A stretch of DNA of 34,264 nucleotides from Myxococcales bacterium (lineage in GTDB: Bacteria > Myxococcota_A > UBA9160 > SMWR01), in the NCBI GenBank assembly GCA_022572485.1, contig JACZVU010000010.1, forward strand, positions 1-34,264, given 5' to 3'. How positions within the stretch are numbered: position 1 is the first letter of the stretch; each line of letters starts with the position of its first letter. The notes beneath the pieces were generated by a model. The model was not told the origin of the DNA and did no database searches. It worked only from the letters and a program-made list of their open reading frames with translations. Of the stretch, positions 27,862 through 34,264 are shown in pieces. Both the position numbers and the translations under genes were made by a program.

Positions 27862-28431
27862 ATGGCAGACGACGGTACCGCTCCGATTCAAGATGAAGCC
27901 CGCGAGGGCATGGGAAAAGCGATTCGAAGCCTCAAGGCGGAACTCCAGAAGATCCGCACTGGACGTGCGAGTGTTGCGCTGCTCGACGGGATTCAGATCG
28001 GATACTACGGGACGCTGACGCCGCTGAATCAACTTGCGAACCTCAGCACGCCGGACCCTCGCTTGATCGTCGTTTCGCCCTACGACAAGGGTGCCATCGG
28101 CGATATCGAGAAAGCCATCATGAAGGCCGACCTGGGCCTGTCTCCCTCCAGCGACGGCAAGGTCGTGCGTGTGCCGGTACCGCCGCTCACCGAGGAGCGG
28201 CGCAAGGAGTTCGTCAAGCAGGTGCACCGGGCGGCCGAGGATCACAAGGTGGGCATCCGCGAGTCGCGTCGCGATGCGCTCTCGATACTCAAAGACCTCG
28301 AGTCTGAAGGGGCGCTGCCGAAGGACGACAAACATCGAGAAGAGAAGAAGATTCAAGCCTTGACCGATACCATGGTGAGAGAAGTCGATGCCATTGCAGC
28401 GCAGAAAGAAGAGGACATCCTCCAGGTTTGA
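27862..28431 (+). CDS. frr: Ribosome recycling factor
   Basis: RRF splits post-termination ribosomes together with EF-G. The 189-aa protein shows MGKAIRSLKAELQKIRTGRAS, the hinge-region LNQLANLSTPDPRLIVVSPYDK, KVVRVPVPPLTEERRKEFVKQ, and the RESRRDAL and LTDTMVREVDAIAAQKEEDIL helices. ATG 27862 gives family length and has GAGAGGAA upstream; longer starts add residues with no family match. The stop overlaps an in-frame TTG of uppS and lies 2 nt before the chosen uppS ATG. Confidence 0.97.
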   Translation: MADDGTAPIQDEAREGMGKAIRSLKAELQKIRTGRASVALLDGIQIGYYGTLTPLNQLANLSTPDPRLIVVSPYDKGAIGDIEKAIMKADLGLSPSSDGKVVRVPVPPLTEERRKEFVKQVHRAAEDHKVGIRESRRDALSILKDLESEGALPKDDKHREEKKIQALTDTMVREVDAIAAQKEEDILQV

Positions 28432-28433
28432 CG

Positions 28434-29192
28434 ATGATCGAGTCCTCGTTGATCAATGAGCGGATTCCCAGACACATTGCCATCATCATGGATGGCAACG
28501 GACGCTGGGCTCAGGCGCGCGGGATTTCCCGAAACGAAGGGCATAAGAAGGGGCTCGATGCGTTGCGATCCGTCGTCCGCAGCGCGAACGATCTCGGTGT
28601 CCGCTGGCTCACCCTCTACGCATTCTCGCTCGAGAATTGGAACCGCCCCAAATTGGAAGTGGCTTCACTGATGGGATTGCTCGAGCGCTACCTGGAACTC
28701 GAAATCGACGAAGTGATGGAAAAGGGCATCCAACTGCGCTCCATCGGTCGACCGGATCGGCTGCCCGCTCGAATTTGCAAGAAGGTTGATGACGCGATCG
28801 AGCGAACCCGGAACAATCTGAACATGACGTTGGTCTTCGCGCTTTCCTACGGGGGGCGTTCGGAGATCGTCGATGCGACGCGCAAGCTGCTGCGAGATGC
28901 GGAGATCGGAAAGATCGACCCGGAGAGTATCGACGAAAAAATGTTTGCAGCCTATCTCTACGATCCGCAGATACCCGATCCAGACCTGCTGATCCGAACG
29001 GGGGCCGAGCGGAGGGTTTCCAACTTTCTGCTCTGGCAGATCGCCTACACGGAGATCTACAGCACCGATGTGATGTGGCCGGATTTCGGCGAACGCGATC
29101 TGATCGATGCGGTTCGCGACTACCAGAGCCGCGAGCGGCGTTTCGGCCTCACGAGTGAGCAGGTGCGCGGAGCGAGAGATGGTGGCTGCTGA
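28434..29192 (+). CDS. uppS: Isoprenyl transferase (undecaprenyl diphosphate synthase family)
   Basis: This cis-prenyltransferase extends farnesyl diphosphate with isopentenyl units to make the C55 lipid carrier for peptidoglycan and O-antigen. The 252-aa protein carries HIAIIMDGNGRWAQARG with the catalytic Asp, GHKKGLDALR, TLYAFSLENWNRP, ALSYGGRSEI, and PDPDLLIRTGAERRVSNFLLWQ. The usual family text is RTSGE..., so Ala replaces Ser here. The start is ATG 28434; TTG 28428 overlapping frr is an alternative. Its end overlaps dxr by 14 nt. cdsA, frequent after uppS, is missing. Confidence 0.96.
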   Translation: MIESSLINERIPRHIAIIMDGNGRWAQARGISRNEGHKKGLDALRSVVRSANDLGVRWLTLYAFSLENWNRPKLEVASLMGLLERYLELEIDEVMEKGIQLRSIGRPDRLPARICKKVDDAIERTRNNLNMTLVFALSYGGRSEIVDATRKLLRDAEIGKIDPESIDEKMFAAYLYDPQIPDPDLLIRTGAERRVSNFLLWQIAYTEIYSTDVMWPDFGERDLIDAVRDYQSRERRFGLTSEQVRGARDGGC

Positions 29193-30381
29193 GACCCTCG
29201 GCAGTAAGCGGCTCTCGCTGCTCGGAAGCACCGGATCGATTGGCGAGCAGACCCTGGCCGTCGCTGCTGCCGCGCCCTCGCGCTTCGAGGTGGTTGCGCT
29301 CGGGGCGGGGCGCAACATCGAAAAACTGGCGGATCAGGTTCGCCGCTTCCGCCCCAGGCTCGTGTCGGTCGCCAACGAAGACGGGGCCGCCGAGCTGCGC
29401 GAACGCCTGGCTTCGCAGAAAGTCGAGGTGCTCATCGGGAACGAGGGATTGAAAGCGGTCGCCGAGTATCCCGCGGACCTCGTGGTCTCCGGACTGGTCG
29501 GTGCAGTGGGCCTGGCGCCGACCCTTGCGGCCATCCGGGCGGGCCGAGACGTCGCGCTCGCCAACAAAGAAGTGATGGTGATGGCGGGCGCCCTCGTGCT
29601 GCGCGAGGTGAAGGCACACAGCGTGGCGTTGTTGCCCGTCGACAGTGAGCACAGCGCGATCTTCCAGGCGCTCTGCGGTCAGCGGATCGAGGATGTGGCG
29701 CGCTTGATTCTGACGGCGTCGGGTGGGCCGTTCCGCACCTGGACCGCCGAGCAGATCGCCGGAGCGACGATCGAGCAGGCTTTGAACCATCCGAATTGGG
29801 ACATGGGGCCGAAGATCACCATCGACTCGGCGACGCTGATGAACAAGGGGCTCGAGGTGATCGAGGCGCGCTGGCTGTTTGACATCCCGCCGGAGCGCGT
29901 GGATGTCGTCGTCCATCCCCAGTCGATCATCCACTCACTCGTCGAGTTTGTGGATACATCGGTACTCGCGCAGCTCGGCCTGCCCGACATGCGTGTGCCG
30001 ATTGCGGTTGCGCTCGCCTACCCGGAGCGGCTCGAACTCGATTTGCCAGCACTCGATCTCCCGGCACTCGGGCGGATGGACTTCGAGACGCCGGATCGCA
30101 AGCGCTTTCCGTGCCTCGACCTCGCCTTCGAAGCGCTGCGCGCTGATGAGGCGGCGCCCGCGGTCCTCAACGCCGCCAACGAGATTGCGGTTGCCGCATT
30201 CCTCGCTGGGCGCATTCGCTTCCCCGAGATCGCGGCGACCAACGGGGCCGTTCTCAACTCCCACGTCAACCGTGGCGGGTCGGGGCCGCTCCGCGACCTC
30301 GCCGACGTGATGGAGGCAGACGGCTGGGCGCGAGACTGCGCTCGCGAATGGATTGCGGGCACCTACGGGAGCGCAGCGTGA
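29179..30381 (+). CDS. dxr: 1-deoxy-D-xylulose 5-phosphate reductoisomerase
   Basis: Dxr converts DXP to MEP with NADPH, the committed step of the MEP isoprenoid pathway feeding uppS. The 400-aa protein has the NADPH motif LLGSTGSIGEQTL, ALANKEVMVMAG, the metal and substrate region PVDSEHSAIFQ, ILTASGGPFR, MGPKITIDSATLMNKGLEVIEA and the flexible-loop VVVHPQSIIHSLVEF. ATG 29179 follows GGAGCGAGAG; the frame extends upstream without homology. It overlaps uppS by 14 nt and rseP by four (GTGA). Confidence 0.97.
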   Translation: MVAAETLGSKRLSLLGSTGSIGEQTLAVAAAAPSRFEVVALGAGRNIEKLADQVRRFRPRLVSVANEDGAAELRERLASQKVEVLIGNEGLKAVAEYPADLVVSGLVGAVGLAPTLAAIRAGRDVALANKEVMVMAGALVLREVKAHSVALLPVDSEHSAIFQALCGQRIEDVARLILTASGGPFRTWTAEQIAGATIEQALNHPNWDMGPKITIDSATLMNKGLEVIEARWLFDIPPERVDVVVHPQSIIHSLVEFVDTSVLAQLGLPDMRVPIAVALAYPERLELDLPALDLPALGRMDFETPDRKRFPCLDLAFEALRADEAAPAVLNAANEIAVAAFLAGRIRFPEIAATNGAVLNSHVNRGGSGPLRDLADVMEADGWARDCAREWIAGTYGSAA

Positions 30382-32066
30382 ATTTCCTCGATGGAGCCTA
30401 CCAGGTATCGAATTACGCCTTTGCCTTCGTGGTGATGATCGGCGTGCTGATCTTCGTCCACGAACTGGGTCATTTCTTGGCCGCGAAGGCGTGTGGAGTT
30501 CGCGTGTTGAAGTTCTCGCTCGGCTTCGGTTCTCCGGTCGGAATCGGGAGGTTCCGGATGCGCTGGGTTCGCGGCCACACCGAGTACGTGGTCTGCTGGA
30601 TCCCGCTGGGTGGTTTCGTGAAGATGCTCAGCGAGACCACAGAGCCCGAGGTTGCCTCCGAGTTGGCTGCCCACCCGACCGAGACACTCGACGCAAAGCC
30701 GCTCTGGCAGAAGCTGTTCGTGATCTTCGCGGGTCCGGCGATGAATCTGCTGCTGCCCGTGGTGATCTACACCGGAATTCTCGCAGTGGGGTTTCCGCAA
30801 GCGGATTCGGTCATTGGGGAGGTCGAGGTCGACTCGCCCGCGGCCGCTGCAGGTCTGCGGCCGAACGATCACGTGACCGCGATCGACGGTACGCCCGTGC
30901 AATGGTGGAGACAGATCAACCGCGCGCTCTCTGCGCACACGAGCGGCGAACTCGCGATTCAGTACGAGCGCGACGGTGTGGAGGAGACCGCGCGCCTGTC
31001 GATCGAATCGCGCCAGCGATCGGACGCCTTCGGAGATCTCGTCGAGGTGGGCTGGTTGGGCCTCTACCACCGCCGCCCTCAGGCGAGGGTCGCCGTGAGC
31101 GATCGCGCTTCGCCCGCTTTTCGCGCGGGCCTACGTACGGGCGATCGCGTCACCGAGGTCGCGGGAGAGCGCGTCGCAGACTGGTATGCGTTCGCCGACG
31201 CCTACGCGGCAGCCGGCCGCAGTGGAGAGGTTGCGTTCGTGCTCGCGCGCGAGCACACCGAAGACGTGACCCTGCAGGTTCCCGCACGCGGAGACCTCGA
31301 GGATCTCGGCGTCATCCGCGCGGATGTGCTGATCTCGGAGGTGGCCGACGATTCTCCGGCCGCGGAAGCTGGCCTTCGAAGCGGAGATCTGATTTGGCGT
31401 GTCGACGGCGTGCCGACGCGCAGCTTCGAATCGTTCGCCAATTCGGTTCGCACGAGTGGCGGCCATAGCCTCGCACTCAGTGTTTTGCGCGACGGTGAAG
31501 CGCTCGATGTCAGCGTCACGCCCGCGTTGATCCAAACCGATTTGACTGGCTTTGGAATCGAAGTGCCGCGTTACCGGATCGGAATCGTGGGCAGCAATTT
31601 ACTGGCGGTGCCCGGTAGCATCGGCTTCGAGCAGGTGTTGAATCCGCTGGTCGCGGTGCCGCGGGCGGCTGCGATGACCGTCGAGATCACGCAATTGTTC
31701 CTGCGCGGCCTCGGTAAGTTGATCACCGGCGACGTTCCCCGCAACCAACTCGCAGGGCCCATCGGCATCGCGGAAATCGCGGGCAAGGCTCTCGAGCGGG
31801 GTTGGATGGACTACCTGCAGACGCTCATCTTAATCAGCATCAACCTTGGCATCCTGAACCTGCTGCCGATCCCGCTCCTCGACGGAGGACAGGCGATCGT
31901 CTTCCTCATTGAGGGCATTCGCAACGAGCGCCTTTCGCTGCGGACCCGCGAATTCGTCCAACAGGTTGGTTTCACGATGCTCGTCGTGATCATGGGCTTC
32001 GCGTTCTGGAACGACATCTCTCGCAACTGGTCTCGAGTCGTCGATTGGCTGACCGGAGCCTTTTGA
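30378..32066 (+). CDS. rseP: Site-2 metalloprotease RseP with three PDZ domains
   Basis: RseP cleaves anti-sigma factors and signal-peptide remnants within the inner membrane. The zinc site is HELGH at 28-32, with NLLPIPLLDGG at 494-504. The 562-aa protein is about 110 residues longer than E. coli RseP (450). Between the two catalytic halves are three PDZ-like units near 143-210, 236-305 and 316-383. Each has a DSPA..AGLR.GD-type carboxylate-binding segment (VDSPAAAAGLRPNDHV, RASPAFRAGLRTGDRV, DDSPAAEAGLRSGDLI). E. coli RseP has two PDZs and Bacillus-type enzymes one. The start is GTG 30378 overlapping the dxr stop. Confidence 0.95.
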   Translation: MNFLDGAYQVSNYAFAFVVMIGVLIFVHELGHFLAAKACGVRVLKFSLGFGSPVGIGRFRMRWVRGHTEYVVCWIPLGGFVKMLSETTEPEVASELAAHPTETLDAKPLWQKLFVIFAGPAMNLLLPVVIYTGILAVGFPQADSVIGEVEVDSPAAAAGLRPNDHVTAIDGTPVQWWRQINRALSAHTSGELAIQYERDGVEETARLSIESRQRSDAFGDLVEVGWLGLYHRRPQARVAVSDRASPAFRAGLRTGDRVTEVAGERVADWYAFADAYAAAGRSGEVAFVLAREHTEDVTLQVPARGDLEDLGVIRADVLISEVADDSPAAEAGLRSGDLIWRVDGVPTRSFESFANSVRTSGGHSLALSVLRDGEALDVSVTPALIQTDLTGFGIEVPRYRIGIVGSNLLAVPGSIGFEQVLNPLVAVPRAAAMTVEITQLFLRGLGKLITGDVPRNQLAGPIGIAEIAGKALERGWMDYLQTLILISINLGILNLLPIPLLDGGQAIVFLIEGIRNERLSLRTREFVQQVGFTMLVVIMGFAFWNDISRNWSRVVDWLTGAF

Positions 32067-32800
32067 CGGATCGGCGTTCGCCTCCGCTGCTTCTCGCTCT
32101 GGAAGTCGCGACCGCGGCTTTGAGTGTCGCGCTGCTGCGTGGAGAGAGCCTCCTCGATGAGGTTTCGGCCTCTGCGGGCTCTGCCGCCGAGACGCTGCTA
32201 CCGGCCGTGGATACCCTGCTGGACCGCGCGGGCGTGGCGCTCGGAGAACTCGAGGCATTCGCGATTTCGATCGGCCCCGGCTCTTTCACGAGCCTTCGCG
32301 TCGGAATTGCGACCCTCAAGGGACTCGCGTTCGAAAGCGCTCTTCCGATCCTTCCCGTTTCGACCCTGGCCGCGCTCGCGCGCGCGGCGGGTCCAACGGA
32401 TCGGCTCGTCGTGCCGATGCTCGACGCCCGCCGCGGAGAGGTCTACGCGGCCGCCTATGCGGGTGGCTCCCGCCGGGAGGTTGTCCTGCCCGAAGGCGTC
32501 TACACTCCCGAAGCGCTCTGTTCCCGGATCCAACCCCCCTGCGTACTGGTGGGTGAAGGCGCGGCCCTCTGCGGGGAGGCGATCGTGGCCGTGCTCGGCG
32601 AGGGTGTTGCGCTTCTGCCACCACCCGAGGGCAACGCGAGCGCGCGACACGTCGGAGTGCTTGCTGTCGAGCAGCTGGCCCGCGGTTCGTGGGTGCGTGC
32701 CGCGCAACTGGCTCCCCACTACCTGCGCCGGGCGGAGGCCGAGGTCAAGCGGACGGGAGAGCGTTTCGAGCCCGCACCGGGGTCGCCCAAACCAGTTTAA
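32063..32800 (+). CDS. tsaB: tRNA t6A37 threonylcarbamoyltransferase subunit TsaB
   Basis: TsaB is the inactive TsaD paralogue that supports t6A37 synthesis in the TsaBDE complex. The 245-aa protein begins LLLALEVATAALSVALL and has the family signature FAISIGPGSFTSLRVGIATLKGLAF, then VPMLDARRGEVYAAAY, and ends with HYLRRAEAEVKR. The start TTG 32063 lies inside the rseP stop (TTGA), like the nadK-recN junction. An upstream TTG (32045) is also possible. A 21-bp tandem repeat begins at its last codons. Confidence 0.93.
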   Translation: MTDRRSPPLLLALEVATAALSVALLRGESLLDEVSASAGSAAETLLPAVDTLLDRAGVALGELEAFAISIGPGSFTSLRVGIATLKGLAFESALPILPVSTLAALARAAGPTDRLVVPMLDARRGEVYAAAYAGGSRREVVLPEGVYTPEALCSRIQPPCVLVGEGAALCGEAIVAVLGEGVALLPPPEGNASARHVGVLAVEQLARGSWVRAAQLAPHYLRRAEAEVKRTGERFEPAPGSPKPV

Positions 32801-32836
32801 CGGCCACCCAAAGCGGTTTAACAGCCACCCCAAGCG
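32795..32836 (+). repeat. 21-bp tandem repeat spanning the tsaB stop
   Basis: Two adjacent 21-bp units (32795-32815 and 32816-32836) share GTTTAAC.GCCACCC.AAGCG with two mismatches. The TAA of the first unit is the tsaB stop codon, and the second repeats it downstream. This may be a slippage duplication. Confidence 0.85.
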
Positions 32837-32872
32837 GCCCGAGGGTCGCGCGCGACGTGCCGAAGCCGATCT

Positions 32873-32901
32873 TTGACATGCCCGGATTCGTTGCGTAATT
32901 T
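32873..32901 (+). promoter_or_regulatory. ilvC: Consensus sigma-70 promoter of ilvC
   Basis: TTGACA (32873-32878), a 17-nt spacer and TAATTT (32896-32901) make the best housekeeping promoter in the window. Transcription would begin near 32908, leaving a leader of about 187 nt before the ilvC ATG. Confidence 0.75.
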
Positions 32902-32912
32902 TGTATCCACCC

Positions 32913-32965
32913 AGCGCCTTCGGAAATCGGCCGAAGCGCTTTCAAAGGCCGCCTCCCGGGCCTTT
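32913..32965 (+). promoter_or_regulatory. Tandem hairpins in the ilvC leader
   Basis: Just after the predicted transcription start, AGCGCCTTCGG pairs with CCGAAGCGCT (32913-32940, 10 bp with one bulge). AAAGGCC then pairs with GGCCTTT (32944-32965, 8-nt loop). Neither is followed by T. No leader peptide rich in Val, Leu or Ile codons was found, so a classic ilv attenuator is not supported. The stems may affect mRNA stability or be a cis-regulatory RNA. Confidence 0.4.
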
Positions 32966-33094
32966 GGCCAAGTTTCATGGATCCATCCCTCGGGAGGTCG
33001 CGCTCGGCTGCGCGGTACGAGGGGCTGTGCCAGAGTGAGCACTCGGTCGGGCATCGCCGCCCGGATTCGAGTCCATCGCAGGAGACCGAAAGCC

Positions 33095-34117
33095 ATGGCG
33101 CTGAACATCTATTACGACAAGGACGCAGATCTCGGACGCCTCGACGGCAAGACCGTTGCGGTGATCGGCTACGGAAGCCAGGGGCACGCACACGCCCAGA
33201 ACCTCCAGGCCTCCGGCATTGGTGTCGTGGTCGGGTTGCGCAAGGACTCGCCGTCCTGCGGAAAGGCCGAAGCCGCAGGCCTGCGGGTGTTGTTGCTCGC
33301 GGAAGCCACGCGCGAGGCGGACATCGTCATGCTGACGCTACCCGACGAGGTCGCGGCCCAGGTCTACGAGGAGCAGATCGGCCCGAACCTGCAACCGGGC
33401 AACTACCTCGCGGTTGCCCACGGCTTCAACATCCACTTCGGGGCGATCGAGCCCGCGGAGGGCATCAACGTCTTCATGGTTGCGCCGAAGGGCCCCGGCC
33501 ACACCGTGCGCGCCCACTACGAGCAGGGGCGTGGCGTGCCGTCGCTCGTCGCAGTTTCTGCAGATCCGTCGGGCGACACGCTTCAGATTGCACTCGCCTA
33601 CGCGAAGGGCATCGGTGCGGGCCGGGCGGGAATCATCGAGACCACCTTCCGCGAAGAGACCGAGACGGATCTCTTCGGCGAACAGACGGTGCTCTGCGGC
33701 GGGCTCACGGCGCTGATGGCCGCCGGCTACGAGACGCTGGTCGAGGCCGGTTACTCCCCCGAGATGGCGTATTTCGAGACGATCCACGAGGTCAAGCTCA
33801 TCGTCGACCTGATCTACGAAGGCGGTGTCGCCAACATGCGTTACTCGGTTTCGAACACCGCCGAGTACGGAGACCTCACCCGCGGGCCGCGGATCATCGA
33901 CGCCGGCGTGAAGGAGCGGATGAAGGAGATTCTCGGCGAAATCCAGTCGGGCGTTTTCGCGAAGGAATTCATCCTCGAAAATCGATCCGGCAACGTCCAG
34001 TTTCGAGCGCTGCGCAACCAGGGGAAGAGTCACCCGATGGAGGAGGTGGGCGCCAAGCTGCGCAACCTCATGCCCTGGTTGAAGGAAGAGCGACTGGTGG
34101 ACCGCTCGAAGAACTGA
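33095..34117 (+). CDS. ilvC: Ketol-acid reductoisomerase (class I)
   Basis: IlvC isomerises and reduces 2-acetolactate and 2-aceto-2-hydroxybutyrate with NADPH and Mg2+ in valine, leucine and isoleucine synthesis. The 340-aa length marks the short class I form. The protein starts [21 protein letters not shown] and has the Rossmann motif [37 protein letters not shown], the metal-binding [37 protein letters not shown] and [16 protein letters not shown] (33080-33084) lies 10 nt before ATG 33095. ilvBN are not adjacent. It has its own promoter and a hairpin-bearing leader. Confidence 0.97.
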   Translation: MALNIYYDKDADLGRLDGKTVAVIGYGSQGHAHAQNLQASGIGVVVGLRKDSPSCGKAEAAGLRVLLLAEATREADIVMLTLPDEVAAQVYEEQIGPNLQPGNYLAVAHGFNIHFGAIEPAEGINVFMVAPKGPGHTVRAHYEQGRGVPSLVAVSADPSGDTLQIALAYAKGIGAGRAGIIETTFREETETDLFGEQTVLCGGLTALMAAGYETLVEAGYSPEMAYFETIHEVKLIVDLIYEGGVANMRYSVSNTAEYGDLTRGPRIIDAGVKERMKEILGEIQSGVFAKEFILENRSGNVQFRALRNQGKSHPMEEVGAKLRNLMPWLKEERLVDRSKN

Positions 34118-34118
34118 A

Positions 34119-34256
34119 ATGGAAGATTCCGAACCCGCAGCGGGTGCGCCGGCCTTTGCGGGCGAGCTGCGCTCGCCTGGGCTGAATCGCGCCCCTCTTG
34201 GATTGGGGGCGCATGGCTTCGGTGATCGCGTTGCTATGCGGAAGGGGATGTGGTGA
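34119..34256 (+). CDS. Small ORF after ilvC, unknown
   Basis: A 45-codon frame (MEDSEPAAGAPAFAGELRSP...) starts 1 nt after the ilvC stop and ends at TGA 34254. There is no Shine-Dalgarno of note and no family recognised. Two hairpins lie within it, so the stretch may be an untranslated 3' region instead. A GTG at 34253 overlapping its stop could open the next gene beyond the window. Confidence 0.2.
   Translation: MEDSEPAAGAPAFAGELRSPGLNRAPLGLGAHGFGDRVAMRKGMW
34161..34212 (+). terminator. Hairpin pair after ilvC
   Basis: GGCGAGC/GCTCGCC with a 3-nt loop (34161-34177) is followed by GCGCCCC/GGGGCGC with a 10-nt loop (34189-34212). No T run follows. They are likely 3' structures protecting or ending the ilvC transcript, but termination is unproven. 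Confidence 0.4.
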
Positions 34257-34264
34257 CCCGGGCG

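Noticed and set aside
32908..33094. Branched-chain leader peptide for ilvC
   Set aside because: Short frames in the leader are not enriched in Leu, Val or Ile codons and there is no intrinsic terminator before the gene.

Overview
The window is GC-rich chromosomal DNA. It carries one dense housekeeping block and one looser region of single genes on both strands. No rRNA, tRNA, CRISPR array, transposase, integrase or phage gene was recognised. Three things suggest a Gram-negative, deltaproteobacterium-like lineage (Myxococcota/Desulfobacterota-type): the M23 peptidase-secA-argJ-rpsB-tsf-pyrH-frr-uppS-dxr-rseP-tsaB order, the Ser/Thr kinase and FHA proteins, and an ilvC close by. This placement is inferred from gene order and protein style, not from a marker-gene tree.

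Left region (1-13.9 kb). After the possible tail of a + strand gene comes a membrane-anchored TPR/Ser-Thr kinase (-), then a divergent GT-C membrane glycosyltransferase (+). Next is a DAHP synthase gene (-), the entry step of aromatic amino acid synthesis. Its 5' leader looks like a complete ribosome-mediated attenuator: a TTGACA box, a 45-codon leader ORF with a Phe/Tyr/Trp cluster, an antiterminator stem, and an intrinsic terminator ending in eight T. A DUF4328 membrane protein follows. Then come two divergent genes whose starts lie about 12 nt apart: a Trm9/ALKBH8-type tRNA wobble-uridine methyltransferase (-) and an Elp3 radical-SAM/GNAT protein (+). In eukaryotes these two families act one after the other to make mcm5U34. 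elp3 overlaps clpB tail to tail by 109 nt. Upstream of clpB lie two inverted repeats, a stray 3' coding fragment, and a FAD amine-oxidase-type gene with less biased codon use, possibly acquired.

Middle region (13.9-20.8 kb). A lone yqeC (selenium-dependent molybdenum hydroxylase accessory protein) converges on rarA. rarA is divergent from the coupled pair nadK-recN. An FHA-domain protein and a periplasmic LytM/M23 peptidase follow. The peptidase has a 15-bp tandem duplication over its ribosome binding site and start codon. A 481-bp gap before secA holds a long imperfect hairpin and a 12-bp direct repeat.

Right region (20.8-34.3 kb). secA and argJ are followed by a tight + strand run: rpsB, tsf, pyrH, frr, uppS, dxr, rseP, tsaB. 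Several junctions are 4-nt overlaps (GTGA, TTGA). The run joins translation factors, UMP kinase, isoprenoid and undecaprenyl-lipid synthesis, site-2 proteolysis and t6A tRNA modification. cdsA, often found between uppS and dxr, is absent. RpsB has low-complexity extensions at both ends and RseP appears to carry three PDZ domains. ilvC closes the window behind its own consensus promoter and a structured leader.

The most interesting items are the Elp3 plus Trm9-like pair, a candidate bacterial mcm5U-type pathway, and the aromatic-codon attenuator of the DAHP synthase gene.
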